This document shows positions 46,485 through 58,225 of a DNA stretch of 64,000 bases, in pieces. A program made the position numbers and the translations under genes. Position 1 is the stretch's first letter; every line of letters starts with the position of its first letter. The DNA comes from Megaustenia siamemsis (lineage: Eukaryota; Mollusca; Gastropoda; Stylommatophora; Ariophantidae). The DNA lies in assembly GCA_032433765.1 (NCBI GenBank), contig JAVIAB010000159.1:61892810-61956809 (forward strand), written 5' to 3'. Below the pieces are notes generated by a model that was not told the DNA's origin, did not search any database, and was given only the letters and a program-made list of their open reading frames with translations.

Positions 46485-47872
46485 TCCTCTTCTATCCTTC
46501 CTCCATTACCGTTGTCGTCGATGGGAGATACAATCTGTGATTCTTTGCTCTTCTGTTGGCTTCTTCTGGTTTTATCCCTTCTAGTGACTCAAGTATTCCC
46601 TTACCCCATCTCTTTCTCAGTCTTCCTCTTAATCTGACGTTTTCGTAGTGTTTGTTTATTGCTCTTTGAGTCATTACTAGTTCTTTTTGACTCGTTATGT
46701 GGCCGAACCATTTTATATGTTGTTTATTTAGGTATTCAATGACTGTTTCAATTTTGAGTTTCTTCCTCAGGTCAGTGATTCTTACTCTGTCCCTTAAGCT
46801 GTTTCCTGTCATTCTTCTGACCCATTTCATTTCGGTGGTCGTTATTTTCTTGTTGTTCTAGAGTCCACCATCCAATTCTGGCACTGGTAGCACAGAGTTG
46901 GTTGAAAAATTGATTTGTACATTGCCCTTTTTTTTCTTCCGTAGTTATTGCTTTGTTTTTCAATAGTGTTGATACTTGGCCTATAACTTGGCATGATTTG
47001 TTGCACCTTATATATTATTCTGTCTCTTGATTATTGTCTTGTGTTAACGTGGTACCAGAGATTTAAAATTGTCTACTTCTTTCAGAGTTGTATTGTCTAT
47101 TATGATGTTTAGTTTTTCATTCTTTCTCGTCATTGCATTACTTCGGTTTTGTTTATGTTGATCTTCATGTTGTATTGTTTACAAGTGTTGTTTAGCCTGT
47201 TGATATGTTCTTACAGGTCCTCAGTTGTTTCATGTATTAGAACTTGGTCGTCTGCAAATAGTCTGTCATTAGTTTCGTTCTCTCTTTTGCTGTTTTCTGG
47301 TACGTATATTTCGTTCTCTTTTGAGCTATCGCTTGTTATCATCACTGTTGATATAGTTCCTATGCTTGGTCATGCTAATTTCCATATATTGTACATACAT
47401 GTGATGAAAAGTAAAGGGGAAAGCCCTAAGCCATGTCTTACTCAGGAGTTAATGATGAAATGTTTAGAATATCCTACTGATGATCTTACTATAGTGCGAC
47501 TACTTTCATAGAGGCTCTTACATATCTCTACTAGGTGGTGACTCACTTCGTACAAGGGCAATACGGACCATAGTTGTTCCCTTTCCACCCTATCGAACGC
47601 CTTTTCTTGGTCAATAAAGGCAGTATATAGTGTTTTATTGTGCTCTATTGTTTTCTCCGCTAGTTGTTTTAAGATGAACAGGACATCTGTGCAGCCTTTG
47701 TTCCTCATGAAGCCTATCTAAGCATCGCTTTGTTGTGGGTCCATAATTTGTCTCAGCCTTTTTTTTTCGAATATCTTGGCATACAACTTTCCTGTGTGGC
47801 TTAATAGCGATATATCTCTATAATGGCTGCAGTCTCTTCTGCTGCCCTCCTTTATCCATCCATATTGGTAGT
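46485..47872 (-). pseudogene. LINE (group B), decayed copy
   Basis: C-terminus MKWVRRMTGNSLRDRVRITD ... KQHIKWFGHITSQKE (46830-46492), post-RT, then FIDQEKAFDRVEREQLWSVL (47640-47580) and a broken pre-RT part up to about 47872. Many frameshifts; the YADD box is not intact. Confidence 0.82.
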
Positions 47873-48095
47873 ATAATGTTGTTAAATTATATGTAGAGTC
47901 AGTCTTAACATATGGTTGTGAATCATGGACAATAGGATAAGAAACAAGAAAATCACTGGAGTCTGTAGAAATATGGTTTTACAGAAGAAAGTTGAGAATG
48001 CCATGGACAGGTAAGAAGAGAAATGAAAACGTTCTGAAAGAGGCCAAAGCAAAAAGAGAACTAATTTCCAATATTAGGAAGAAACAATAATCATT
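47873..48095 (+). pseudogene. LINE shard (group E)
   Basis: YVESVLTYGCESWTIG, stop, RKSLESVEIWFYRRKLRMPW, KEAKAKRELISNIRKKQ. Opposite strand to the preceding group B copy. Confidence 0.8.
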
Positions 48096-48644
48096 TTGTC
48101 GCTTAACGTCGATGATGTGGATGGTCCTGACTCACGTACACCTACTCAGTCGCACGGCCCAGAACCCGTTTCCACGTTATAAACTGGCCAACTCCAGTAA
48201 ATAGCTTAGCAGCACACGGATACGCTGTAAGCCTTCCACAAATTAAATGAATTACGCGTCCTTGACGACAGACCGGCGTAAAAAAAAAACATTTTTTGAC
48301 GCGTTCAATAGCGCAATCAACAACAAGGGTGAGTATGATTGATTAAATAAGGAAATTGTTACAAAACGCAATGAAACCAGTAGAAGCAACGTGATTTACA
48401 TCAAATAGAAAGCGCGTACAATCACGTGATCCCTTCAAATATCAATACAAACAAACAAATAAGCAGAAAAGTTAACTGAAAATTAGCACATATCTGTGAA
48501 TCCTCTGAGGAAGCCAGCGAACTGGGCGCCATATTCCCCGGAAGTCTGTGGCAGTGCAGGTGCAGAAGGTTCTTCTAAAATAATTATTATCATATAAACA
48601 TAAAATGGTAATAAGCAGCTAGACTAACAGAAATACAAGACAAA
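48096..48644. other. No gene seen
   Basis: Unique sequence with an A10 run near 48277; no ORF or repeat. Confidence 0.35.
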
Positions 48645-49952
48645 ATGCCGTAGCCGGCCCATAGTGCGTAGACCAAGATACACCTTCTCCTATCTGAATT
48701 TTTTGTTCTAGCAGTTTTCTTTTAAATATATTTTATCAAATCTCGCCATCTGTCTCTGTTCTGTCAAGCAGTTCTATCTCATTGAGGGATCCGATTCCTG
48801 GTGCTCTTGCCTCTCTCATCAATTATCTTCTCAGTGTCTCCCTGGGTCTTCCTCTTTTTCTCTTACCTGTTGTTTCCCATATGAGGGCTTGCTTTGCTAT
48901 TCGGTTATTATCTCTTCTCATCAAATGTCCAACATATGAACATCGTCTTTTCTTTATTGCAGAAGATATTAGTGGTTGATTGGCGATTTCTCTAATTTCC
49001 TCGTTTGTTTTGAATTCGTTCCACACTATACCAAGTATTTTCCTTAGACATTTATTTTCGAATGCGTTCAACTTTGTTTCTATATCTCTTGTTGTTTTCC
49101 AGCTTTCACACGCATACGTAAGAGTTGATAGTACATTTGATTTGAATATCCTAAGTTTTGTGTTTGTGCTGATGAGTTTTGATTTCCACAACTTTTCAAG
49201 GCTTCTGAAAGACACTGCTGCTTTAGCCATTCTGATTCTAATTTCTTTACTTGTATCCCCTTCTCGATCAATGTGACTTCCAAGATAGATAAAGTGATCG
49301 ATCTCTTCTACTGGTTTGTTTATCATATATATTTTGTCAGCTGTTGGAATTAAACTTTTCATGACTTTAGTCTTTTCATGATTGATCTCAAGCCCCATTT
49401 TGCTGGCTATTGTGGATAGTTCATTTGTGTTTTCCAGCATCGTTTTTATCTGACTGCTGATGAGAGCTATGCCATCAACAAAGTCGAGGTCCTCCAAATG
49501 GTCTCCTTGTATCCATTTGATGCCTTTATTACCAGTGCAGCATTTCTTCATTATGAAGTTCATAACAATTCCAAATAACAAGGGCGATAAAATACATCCT
49601 TGTTTAACCCCAGTTTCTATTGGGAAACATTCGCTCATTCCTTCCTCTGTTCGAACTGCACATGTGTAACCATCATATATGTCTTTGATAATATTTATGA
49701 TTTTTGATGGTAAGCCATATTGCTTCAGAATTTTCCACAAAGAATCTCTATGAATACTATCAAATGCTTTTTGAAGTCGATGAAGTTAAGTACACAAGGT
49801 TTTTGCTTTTCAATGTGTTCCTCCAATATAAGTCTTGAGTGAAAATGTGTAAAAGGCAGCTTCTCCCTTTTCTAAACCCAGCCTGTTCTTCGCGCATTAC
49901 TGTATCTATTGAATCCTTTATTCTATTTATGATGATTTTGCAGAATAACTTT
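48645..49952 (-). mobile_element. LINE (group C), 5'-truncated, long open frame with a damaged catalytic box
   Basis: One minus frame (49740-48823) stays open for 305 codons: YGLPSKIINIIKDIYDGYTC, GVKQGCILSPLLFGIV, DLDFVDGIALISSQ, RSLEKLWKSKLISTNTKLRI, FENKCLRKILGIVWNEFKTN, RDNNRIAKQALIWETTGKRK. The FADD box reads FVDG, so one catalytic Asp is lost although the frame is open. The 3' flank matches 8805 and 19670. Confidence 0.88.
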
Positions 49953-49969
49953 ATAATAAACAGATATAA

Positions 49970-51540
49970 ATATCATAATTACTATCAAAGACATATACAT
50001 GACATAAGTGAGTACCACTGAAAGATGAATGACATGAGTGACTTTGAGTGACTGATGAATGATATGAGTGACTAAGAATGGCAGATGAATGACTACGAAT
50101 GACATTTGGATTGACGTGAATAACTAAGATTAACTTCTGCAACTGTGAATGACAAATGAGTGAATATGAGTGACATACGAATAACATGAGAGATTAAAAA
50201 TTACGTCAAATGACAGGTGAATGCCTATCAATGACATATGATGACATGAGTGACTATAACTGATAGATTAATGAAATGAATGACGATCACTGACATATGA
50301 ATACAATGAGCGACTATGACTGGCAGATGAATGATATGAGTGACTATGAAAGACAGTTGAATAGCAAGAGAGACTAAATCTGACATGCATTACTACAAAT
50401 GACAGATGAAAGACATGAATGATAATGACTGACAGATTGATGCTATGCATGACTATGACTGACATATGAATTGCACAGGTACTATGAATGATATGAGTGA
50501 CTATAAATGAGAGATGAATGATTAAAAATGACCGATGAATGACATACCGACTATTACTAACTTAAGAATGACATGATTGACTGTGAATGACAAATTAATG
50601 ACTGTGAATGACAGATGAATGAATGTGAATGACAGATGAATGACATAAATAACTACTAACGACAGATAGATGACATTTAATGTATGACTGGCATTTAAAT
50701 GGCACGAGTGAATATTACTTACAGATGAATGGCATGTGTGACACAATAAATCCTATAGATGAGAGTTGAATGACATAAAGACTATGAATTACAGATGACT
50801 GACTAGGAAAGGCAGACGAATGCCATTAAAGACTATGAATGACATATGAATAGCATCAGTGTCTATAACTGACATATGAATGACATGAGTGACTGTGAAT
50901 TACTGCAATTGACAGATGGATTAGTTTGAATGACAGATGAATGTCATGAATGTATATGACTGATATATGAATGATATGAGTGACTATAACTGGAAGATGG
51001 ATGACTTGGATGATTATGACTGACAGATAGATAACATGTGTGACTATGAATACGCCAGATTAAGAGGAAGACCAACAAAGAGATGGATAAAAGGAATACT
51101 AGAGTCACTAGGAGGGATAACACCAGAAGAGGCCAACAGAAGAGCAAAGAATCGCAGACTGTATCTTCCCTCGACGCGGACGGCAATAGAGAAAGGATAG
51201 AAGGAGAAGAAGAAGAAGAAAGAAGACATACAACATAAGACACTATGAATGACATATTAATGACTACGAATGACAGATGAATGACATGAAATTTTGTTCC
51301 GATAAATGAATGAGATCGGTGACCATGAATGACAGCTGAGTGACTACAGATGACAGATTAATGATGAGAATGACTATAAATGACAGATAGATGACATGAA
51401 CGACTATGAATGGCAGTTGAATGAATACTGATGACAGATAAATGACATGAATGACATATGAGTGTCTGCGGATGACAGATGAATGACTATGAATAACAGT
51501 TGAATGACTTTAATAACTATAAATAACACATTACCTTATT
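49970..51540. repeat. Degenerate minisatellite around gactatgaatgacagatgaatgac
   Basis: About 45 imperfect units of roughly 28-30 bp (tgacatgagtgactatgaat). Interrupted at 51046-51232. Confidence 0.85.
51046..51232 (+). pseudogene. LINE 3' end (group B) in the minisatellite
   Basis: Reads RLRGRPTKRWIKGILESLGG, TPEEANRRAKNRRLYLPS, with a (GAA)n tail at 51205-51232. Confidence 0.85.
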
Positions 51541-51551
51541 AGAATGCACGT

Positions 51552-51632
51552 TACACCCTACGCCCACTGGCTCCCGTTACGCCCACTAGCTCCCGTTACG
51601 CCCACTAGCTCCCGTTACGCCCACTGGCTCTT
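51552..51632. repeat. 19-bp tandem repeat, four copies
   Basis: cgcccactagctcccgtta, GC-rich in an AT-rich setting and about 60 bp upstream of the promoter-like segment. Confidence 0.93.
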
Positions 51633-51689
51633 TGCTACCAGCTATGCCGCAGCACTGCGATCATTTGTATATTCACTAATGGACAGATT

Positions 51690-51830
51690 CAACAGATGTT
51701 AGGGGCGGGGCCATATCTGGTTTTGTATTTAACCGGCCATTTAGAATCTTTAAAATCATTTTGCGAACGTTACTACAAGCAGCTAGATAGTGTTGTGTTC
51801 AGAAGATCGGTAAGTACGATACCGCTTAAA
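51690..51830 (+). promoter_or_regulatory. Promoter-like segment followed by a 5' splice site
   Basis: A GC box (aggggcggggcc, 51698) lies before gtatttaacc (51726), then cagaagatcggtaagtacg with a strong donor at about 51811. The intron would run into the LINE E insertion and the Penelope-like terminal region. Some Penelope elements have a promoter and an intron in the leader, so this may be a Penelope terminal repeat. Confidence 0.35.
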
Positions 51831-51876
51831 TAAATTATTATTTTTATTTATTTTATTGTTTTGTGAAATTATACAG

Positions 51877-52289
51877 TCTTAGCATATGGATGAGAATCAT
51901 GGACAATAGGAATACAGATAAGAAAATCACTGGAGTCTGTAGAAATGCTATTTTTCAGAAGAATGTTGAGAGTACCATGGACAGCTAAGAAGAGTAATGA
52001 AGAGGTTCTGAGAAAGGTCAAAGCAAAAGAGAGCTAATTTCCAATGTTAGGAAGAAACAATCATCATTTTTTGGCCATGTAATGAGAAAAGAACAACTTG
52101 AATATATTGTAACAACTGGAAAATTGAGGGACGATGAGACAGAGGCAAGCAAAGAGAAAAAAATAACATGACAGCTTAAGAGAATGGCTTGGCAGAAGGT
52201 CAACAACCGTAATGATAAATAGCTGCCGAGATCGAAAGTTCTGGAGAGACATGATCACCTACGCCAGCAGGCCTGATACTTGATGATGA
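51877..52289 (+). mobile_element. 5'-truncated LINE (group E) with 13-bp target duplication
   Basis: RKSLESVEMLFFRRMLRVPW, then STFFGH-like frames and the (ATG)n tail. tgaaattatacag is repeated exactly at 51864-51876 and 52290-52302, fixing both ends. Confidence 0.9.
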
Positions 52290-52302
52290 TGAAATTATAC
52301 AG

Positions 52303-52356
52303 CGACGGTTTTATGTTTAATGTTATTTTTATTTCTATTTTTTCGTTCGAAATGAT

Positions 52357-52387
<31 letters not shown>

Positions 52388-52540
52388 TATTTTTTACTTT
52401 AAATACATATGTGTGTGTTATATGTTTGATCCTTCTCATGGCCTATTGAGCCGAAACGTCGTTGTACTTTGTGTTGTTCTCTTGTTACGTGAAGCTTTAA
52501 CCATACGGTTTTTCTCTCTATTTGTTTCTGTATGTTTTTT
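52303..52540 (+). mobile_element. Terminal fragment of a second Penelope-like element
   Basis: Contains (TA)n at 52358-52382, then ggcctattgagccgaaacgtcg (two 11-base halves, 52440-52461) and cgtgaagctttaaccatacg, which parallels cgtaaagcttctaacatacc in the 13752 repeat. The hammerhead-like 5' half reads CUUCUCA, more decayed than in the full element. No RT follows. Confidence 0.55.
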
Positions 52541-52544
52541 TTTT

Positions 52545-52830
52545 CATCACACCTTTCCACTTATACTCAGGAGGGAGATAACCCTATAGTTATTACAATC
52601 TCCCTTGTTCCCTTTATTCTTGTATAACGCTACAATCTATGTATCTTTCTTTGTCTGGAGTATATCTCTGTATCTCCAGCATTCGACAAGAAGTGTGTAG
52701 AGGTTGGGCAGGAGAGGTTCAAAATTATCCTAAAGTACTTCGGGAGTATATTTTTACCTGAGGCTGTTCCACATGGGAGGTCGTTAACAACATCATGAAG
52801 TTCCTTCTATGTAAGTTCTTTATCCAGTAA
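52545..52830 (-). pseudogene. LINE RT shard (pre-RT and motif 1)
   Basis: Minus frame IVALYKNKGNKGDCNNYRVI followed by SLL, a standard LINE motif; the remainder is decayed. Confidence 0.65.
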
Positions 52831-53149
52831 GATAGTTTTTTATTTTATTTTATTTATTTATTTTTTTTTTATTTATTTTTTTTGGGGGGGAGGGGTGGGG
52901 GGGGGATAGCTGGTCTAGGAGTTGGCTTGCTGGTCTGTCTTCAGAGTAGGGACTTGAAATAATCAACCCATCTTTGCAGCTGTTTAGTTGTCACTGATAG
53001 GCTCACCGTTTGCTTCTTTTAAGAGATCATTTTTTTGAATTGTTTGGGCCTAGAGAAATCTTAATGTTGTACAAAGTTCTAGAATCGCGCAGCTTTCTGG
53101 ATCGTAGAGCACAGATTTGACCAATACTCGTTCGCATACCTCCTTCAAT
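52831..53149. other. T-rich and G-rich low complexity, otherwise nothing
   Basis: ttttattttattttatttat followed by a G-run block near 52885-52912. Confidence 0.5.
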
Positions 53150-53430
53150 CCGCTTGCGTTTCTGCTATTCTTCCTCTTCTGCTTTCCTTCTTCATCTGCC
53201 TTATAGCGTCGAGGGGAGATATATAAGTTGCGGTCTTTTGCTCTTCTGCTCGCCTGTGCTGCTGTTATGTTTCCTAGTGCTTCTAATATTCCTTCGCTCC
53301 ATCGTTCTCGTAATCGACCCTTGGGTCTGGAGTTCTCACAACCTTTGCTGAAGGCTCGTTGTGTTATGTTTTGATCTTGTTGCCTTGTCACGTAGCGAAA
53401 CCATTTCATCTGTTGTTTTCTTACATATTG
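53150..53430 (-). pseudogene. LINE (group B) 3' part, left of a nested insertion
   Basis: KQQMKWFRYVTRQQDQNITQ, RPKGRLRERWSEGILEAL, NITAAQASRRAKDRNLY. Continues at 54904 beyond the inserted group A LINE. Confidence 0.85.
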
Positions 53431-54903
53431 TATCATCATCATGATGTGCCATACCGGTTGGCATAGGCGATCATATCCTTCCACAATCATCTATCTGCAG
53501 TGCATCATATCAGTTCTGTTGTTGACTGTTTTCAATGCCATGACACCAAGCCATCCAGTATGTTCTCTCTTTGTCGTCCGCGATCTCTCTTTCCTTTTAT
53601 TTTGCCAGTTGTAACCAAGTATTCCAACTTTCCTCTTCTCATGATGTGCCCGAAAAATGTTGATTGCTTCTTTCTCATGTTTTTTAAGAGCTCCCTTTTT
53701 GTGTTGGCCTCTTTGAGAACTTCCTCATTGGTTTTTTTAGCTGTCCAGGGAACTTTCAACATTTTTCGGTGAAATCCCATCTCTGTGGCCTCTAATCGTC
53801 TTGTCTTTTGTTTGTCTATTGTCCATGATTCACTTCCATAGTTAGAATTGGTTTTATATAGCACCGATGAACTCTTTTTCTCATTTCTATTGACATAGAT
53901 TTATTTGCATAAGATAATTTTCATTTTCTGAAATACTATTTTGGCCTGAGCTATTCTGCTTTTTATTTTCGTGGTGCATCTTCCATCTGATGTTATCACT
54001 GTGCCCAAGTATTTCGACGCGTTGCAATTGTTTCAAATGTGTCCTGTTTATTTTTATGCTGCGTGATGGTGATGGTTGTTTCTTCGATATAACTATTACT
54101 TCTGTTTTCTTACAATACAGACTGAGACCTTTCTTGTTGCTTTCTTTTACTATTATGACTATCATTTCTTGTAGTTCACTCTCTGTCTCTGCTATTAAGA
54201 ATGTGGTATCCGCATATCGCAAATTATTTATGTTGTGACCATTGACTTCAATTCCATTTTTGTCTACTATTGATCTCATAATATGTTCCCTGTAAAGTGA
54301 AAACAAATCCGGTGACAAAACACAGCCTTGTCTGACTCCTTGTTTTATAAGTTGAAATTGTCCTGTTTGGTTGTTAATTCGTATGGCTGCTATTTGTTGC
54401 TAGTACATGTTTTTTTTTAATGATTCATATATCATTGCCATCAATGTTTACTTTCTCCAGGATATTGATTATTTCCACATGCTTTACTTTGTCAAATGCT
54501 TTCGTGTAGTCTATAAAGCACATATATAGATTTTTCTTTACCTCTATAGATCTTTCTATCAATGTTCTTAAGATGTATATTGCATTATTGTTACTCTTTC
54601 ATTCCACAAATCCACATTGTTCCTCACTTATTTCTGGTTTTATTTTGTTTCTTACACGTCTCATTATGATTCTTAGTAATATTTTCCTCATATGGCTCAT
54701 GAGACTAATAGTGCGATGGTCTTCACAATCAGTGGCGCCTGACTTCTTTGGTACGGCTACAAAGATATACTTTAGTAAATCTTCGGGTGTGGCCAGTGCT
54801 ATATATGTCATAGAGTAGCTTTATATTGCCTTGTACTCGCAGTTCTCCTAATGCATTTATCTCTTCGATTGTTATAATTTCGGGACCTGGAGATTTGCCT
54901 CTT
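53431..54903 (-). mobile_element. LINE (group A), 1.47 kb, nested in a group B LINE
   Basis: From the tail atcatcatcatgatgtgcc (53431) it covers the C-terminus, YGSESWTIDKQKTRRLEATE, MLKVPWTAKKTNEEVLKEAN, NNLRYADTTFLIAETESEL (YADD reads YADT), MSPDLFSLYREHIMRSI, FIDYTKAFDKVKH and the pre-RT block. It splits group B between its two parts; catat at the left junction (about 53424) and at 54906 may be a short target duplication. Confidence 0.88.
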
Positions 54904-55090
54904 TGCATATATTCTATGGCGGGGGCTATTCCTAGCATTTTTCTCAGTTCTTCATTTCTGATCTTATCTCTCAGACTGTTTCCTGTCATTCGTCTAACAC
55001 ATTTCATCTCAATAGAGGTTAATTTTCTTATTGTTCTAGCATCTAGGGTCCAGGTCTGGTGTTGGTAGCACAACGTTGGGATGACGATTG
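54904..55090 (-). pseudogene. LINE (group B), continuation right of the nested insertion
   Basis: EMKCVRRMTGNSLRDKIRNE, ELRKMLGIAPAIEYM and QHQTWTLDARTIRK, in the same order as 5094-5256. Confidence 0.85.
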
Positions 55091-55900
55091 TATGTGTCTG
55101 CTATTGCTTGTTTGAAATGGTCTTTTGTGATCAAACATGGGTAATTCTCAAAGGTTAGAAAAGCCTTGTTCGTCTCTACAAATGGCATGAGATTCATCGA
55201 GTTTTGTTGAGTCCTATCGTTGGTGGAGTGTTTATCTTTAACAAGAGAAGAGATTCCACAGTCAAGGATGCGCGACTTTAGTCGGTTCAATGAATCATCG
55301 ACACTGTCGAGGTCTTCTGCTCTTTCAGTGCGTTTCTGAAAGGCATTCGGGAACAGAACTTGGTTGTCGGGTAATTGTGTTTATAGCGATATTAATCTTA
55401 GGACTGGCTGGTTCTCTAGATTTTTCTATCCTGTTGGTGGTTGCCTTCATTTTACTAATGACAAGTGTGGGTTGTGTGTCACAGTTTACGCTATGGTATG
55501 CTCTGGTTACTCTAACATTATTTAAGGGTTGTCTGCGAACTAGGACAAAGTCTTGATGGTGCCAATGCACGGACCTTGGGTGGCACCATGTTGCCTTTTG
55601 TCAGTTCTTAACGATGAAGAAGGTGTTGGTAGCACACAGGTAGTTAAGGGAACAACATTCTAGAAGCCTCTGACCATTATCGTACATTTTGCCAATACCA
55701 TGATGACCTAGGCATGATGACCATGAATGATTTTCAGATCCAAAGCGTGCATTTAGATCGCCCAGCACGTAAAGGTGTTCTATTTTTGTGGATTGAATCA
55801 GAGGTAACTTGGAGCATCTCGCAACATTTATCTTTATCGCATGTGGTTGTTGTAACTGTTGTTGCATAGGCGCTGATGATGTTGATTGGTCCAGCTTTTG
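55091..55900 (-). pseudogene. LINE endonuclease domain relic (group G)
   Basis: Pieces of an AP-type endonuclease/exonuclease/phosphatase domain: HLYVLGDLNARFGSENHSW, CLGHHGIGKMYDNGQRLLE, CATNTFFIV (55867-55601), and WHHQDFVLVRRQPLNNVRVT plus RAYHSVNCDTQ (55570-55325). Then a linker ORF (55290-55036). Frame breaks between the pieces. The layout is the craniofacial-development-protein-2-like LINE type. Confidence 0.82.
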
Positions 55901-56039
55901 AATGGATTGTTCATGTTATTATGTGTTCTCATGTACTATTAGGGATGTTTATAGAATGCATGAGCTTATTATACACAACAAAACCCACTCAGTGTAGGTC
56001 ATGGAAAAATATGGACTTGGATAAATAAATGTGTATGGA
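55901..56039. other. No feature seen
   Basis: Short unique stretch. Confidence 0.3.
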
Positions 56040-56420
56040 GAGATATTAACGGACTTTTGTGATTTTAATCAAATGAGCTTATGATGAACACTATTCCAAC
56101 ATAAAGAATACATAAAGCTACATGGGTGCCATCGGATCATAGAACGGAGAGTCAGATTGTCCACATAAGTCTTAGTAAAACGTGTAAGTTATCGTTAGAT
56201 GATGTAAAAGTATATAGAGGAGCAGATGTTGCTTTAGATCATCATCTTCTGGTAGCCAAACTTAAATTGAAAGGATATACTACAACATATAAGTGTAGAC
56301 ATTATATCAATGTATTGTTTCTTAAAAAAGCCAGGAATTAAGCAGAAATTTGCTGTCACAGTATCAAACAAATACCAAGTTTGTTCACGGGATTAGACGC
56401 AAAAATACAACAAAAACATG
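56040..56420 (+). pseudogene. LINE endonuclease C-terminal relic, plus strand
   Basis: PSDHRTESQIVHISLSKTCK, LSLDDVKVYRGADVALDHHL, LVAKLKLK, then a LKKARN-stop, with continuing FAVTVSNKYQ-like frame. The DHH matches the catalytic His motif (SDHH) of the family. Confidence 0.8.
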
Positions 56421-56439
56421 TTATTTTATTTACGGCGAT

Positions 56440-56578
56440 CAAGACAAATACTGTAACATATTAGACGCCATCTTGCTCTTTCAACAGTTCATTGACCTCA
56501 ACTCGGTTATAATACCGGAAATACTCGCCGAAACAAAACAAAAAACACGTACACTTCAGATCCATCACCTATTACAAT
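56440..56578 (+). promoter_or_regulatory. Proximal promoter and 5' UTR of gene 2
   Basis: cgccatcttg (56468) is a YY1-type element, and the start context caatatggcgacgtc again resembles YY1 at the ATG, as in some TATA-less genes. The first-exon limit is not fixed. Confidence 0.3.
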
Positions 56579-56633
56579 ATGGCGACGTCACTGGCGGCTT
56601 GTCTAGCTCTGGCTTGTCTCATGGTTCTTGTTG
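56579..56633 (+). CDS. Signal-peptide first exon of gene 2
   Basis: ATG in a good context (acaatATGG), then MATSLAACLALACLMVLV: a polar start, a 14-residue hydrophobic core, small residues near the end. A strong donor (gtaagt, 56634) follows after one extra base (phase 1). Phase-1 signal exons are common in secreted modular proteins. The exon at 62078 begins in phase 1 and would give D at the junction. The product would be secreted or type I membrane. Confidence 0.6.
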
Positions 56634-56975
56634 GTAAGTTGTAAGATTGTTTCTGTATGTTGAAGAATGTGGTAAAAGCTCAAGATGTGAATGTTGACAT
56701 CGTTTTGTTGGATTCAGTCTTGATTGTTGATTCTTGCTGGTAAATTATAAAGGGCTTCTTTATCTAATGGGATGAATGAAGAACTCACGATATGGGCACA
56801 TTGAGAGGGCGTTATGTGACTCATCTATATTCTATGTTATTTATGGAACCAGCTCAGTTACATTCAGAAACTACCCATATCCGCTCCACCACCTAATATA
56901 TGTTACAATGTACTAAGACAAACTGCAGAGATTTATAAAAGAACGTTACCAGCATCCATAAGTTATAAATATCCA
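56634..56975. other. Start of the proposed gene 2 intron
   Basis: Unique sequence, no coding. Confidence 0.4.
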
Positions 56976-57395
56976 AAGAGGATTGAGCGTCACTACATGT
57001 GGCGTCACTAAATAAAGCGTCACTAAATGGAGCGTCACTAAATAAAGCGTCACTAAATAAAGCGTCACTAAATGGAGCGTCACTAAATTGAGCGTCACTA
57101 ATTAAAGCGTCACTAAATGGAGCGTCACTACATGTGGCATCATTAAATAAAGCGTCACTAAATGGAACGTCACTACATGTGACATCACTAAATAAAGCGT
57201 CACTAAATGGAGCGTCACTACATGTGGCATCACTAAATAAAGCGTCACTAAATGGAGCGTGACTACATGTGTCATCATTAAATAAAGCGTCACTAAATGG
57301 AGCGTCACTACATGTGGCATCACTAAATAAAGCGTCACTAAATGGAGCGTCACTACATGTGGCGTCACTAAATAAAGCGCCACTAAATGGAGCTA
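56976..57395. repeat. 15-bp minisatellite with a 48-bp higher-order unit
   Basis: agcgtcactaaatgg, agcgtcactaaataa and agcgtcactacatgtggc alternate. Confidence 0.93.
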
Positions 57396-57965
57396 CATAA
57401 AAGCGTTCACAAATGTTTGCTGTTGTTTAATAAATTATATCTCAGCATTAGTGAAGTAAAGAAAATGCACATTTATTTATATTGATATCATCAAGAACAG
57501 CGTGTTACAAATGTTTAATTCTTACCATGTAATTAGGATAGATTTCTGCTCCTTCCAGATATATAAACATATCCTAGACCTCTCTAGGTTAGTATTTACA
57601 AGTTTTACAGATCATATTGTGGTAGCTTTCACCCGGCCGTTCAAACTAACTCATTTTATGCTTTTTTAAAAGAAAATCTTGAATGAATTTGCGCAAGATG
57701 AATGTGAATTTCCGAAAGCGCTGAAATTTTGCGTCACTGCCTCGTTTTTTTAATCTCTGTGCAGTATTCAGAGGAGTGTCCTTACTCAAAATGTGTGGTT
57801 TCATGGGAATGGCGTTTGTAATTAAAATCATTACATTTCAAGAACTTGACATTGGAATTATATAAATATTTTACATTTTAGGCGAAATGTGAAAAGCTGC
57901 GTCTTTGAACTTTGAACCCACGTGCCCTTGGTATTTGTGCCCATACATCATCGAGTGGGCTCATT
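57396..57965. other. No gene seen
   Basis: Unique AT-rich intronic sequence. Confidence 0.35.
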
Positions 57966-58225
57966 GAACAAGGTAACGTTAATCATCATCATCAAGTACC
58001 CGGCTTGCTGGCGAAGGTGATGTCTCTCCACAACTTTCGATCTCGACAGTTATTTATCATTTCTGTTGTTGACCTTCTGCCAAGCCATTCTCATAAGCTG
58101 TCTGATATTTTTTTTCTCTTTGCTACCCTCTATCTCTTCGTCCTTCAATTTTCCCAGTTGTTACATTATATTTAAATTGTTCTCTTCTCATTAAACGGCC
58201 ATAAAATGATGATTGTTTCTTCATG
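57966..58225 (-). pseudogene. LINE 3' end (group E)
   Basis: Tail atcatcatcatcaagtaccc in + view, then the group E C-terminus as at 52064-52258, in broken frames. Confidence 0.82.
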
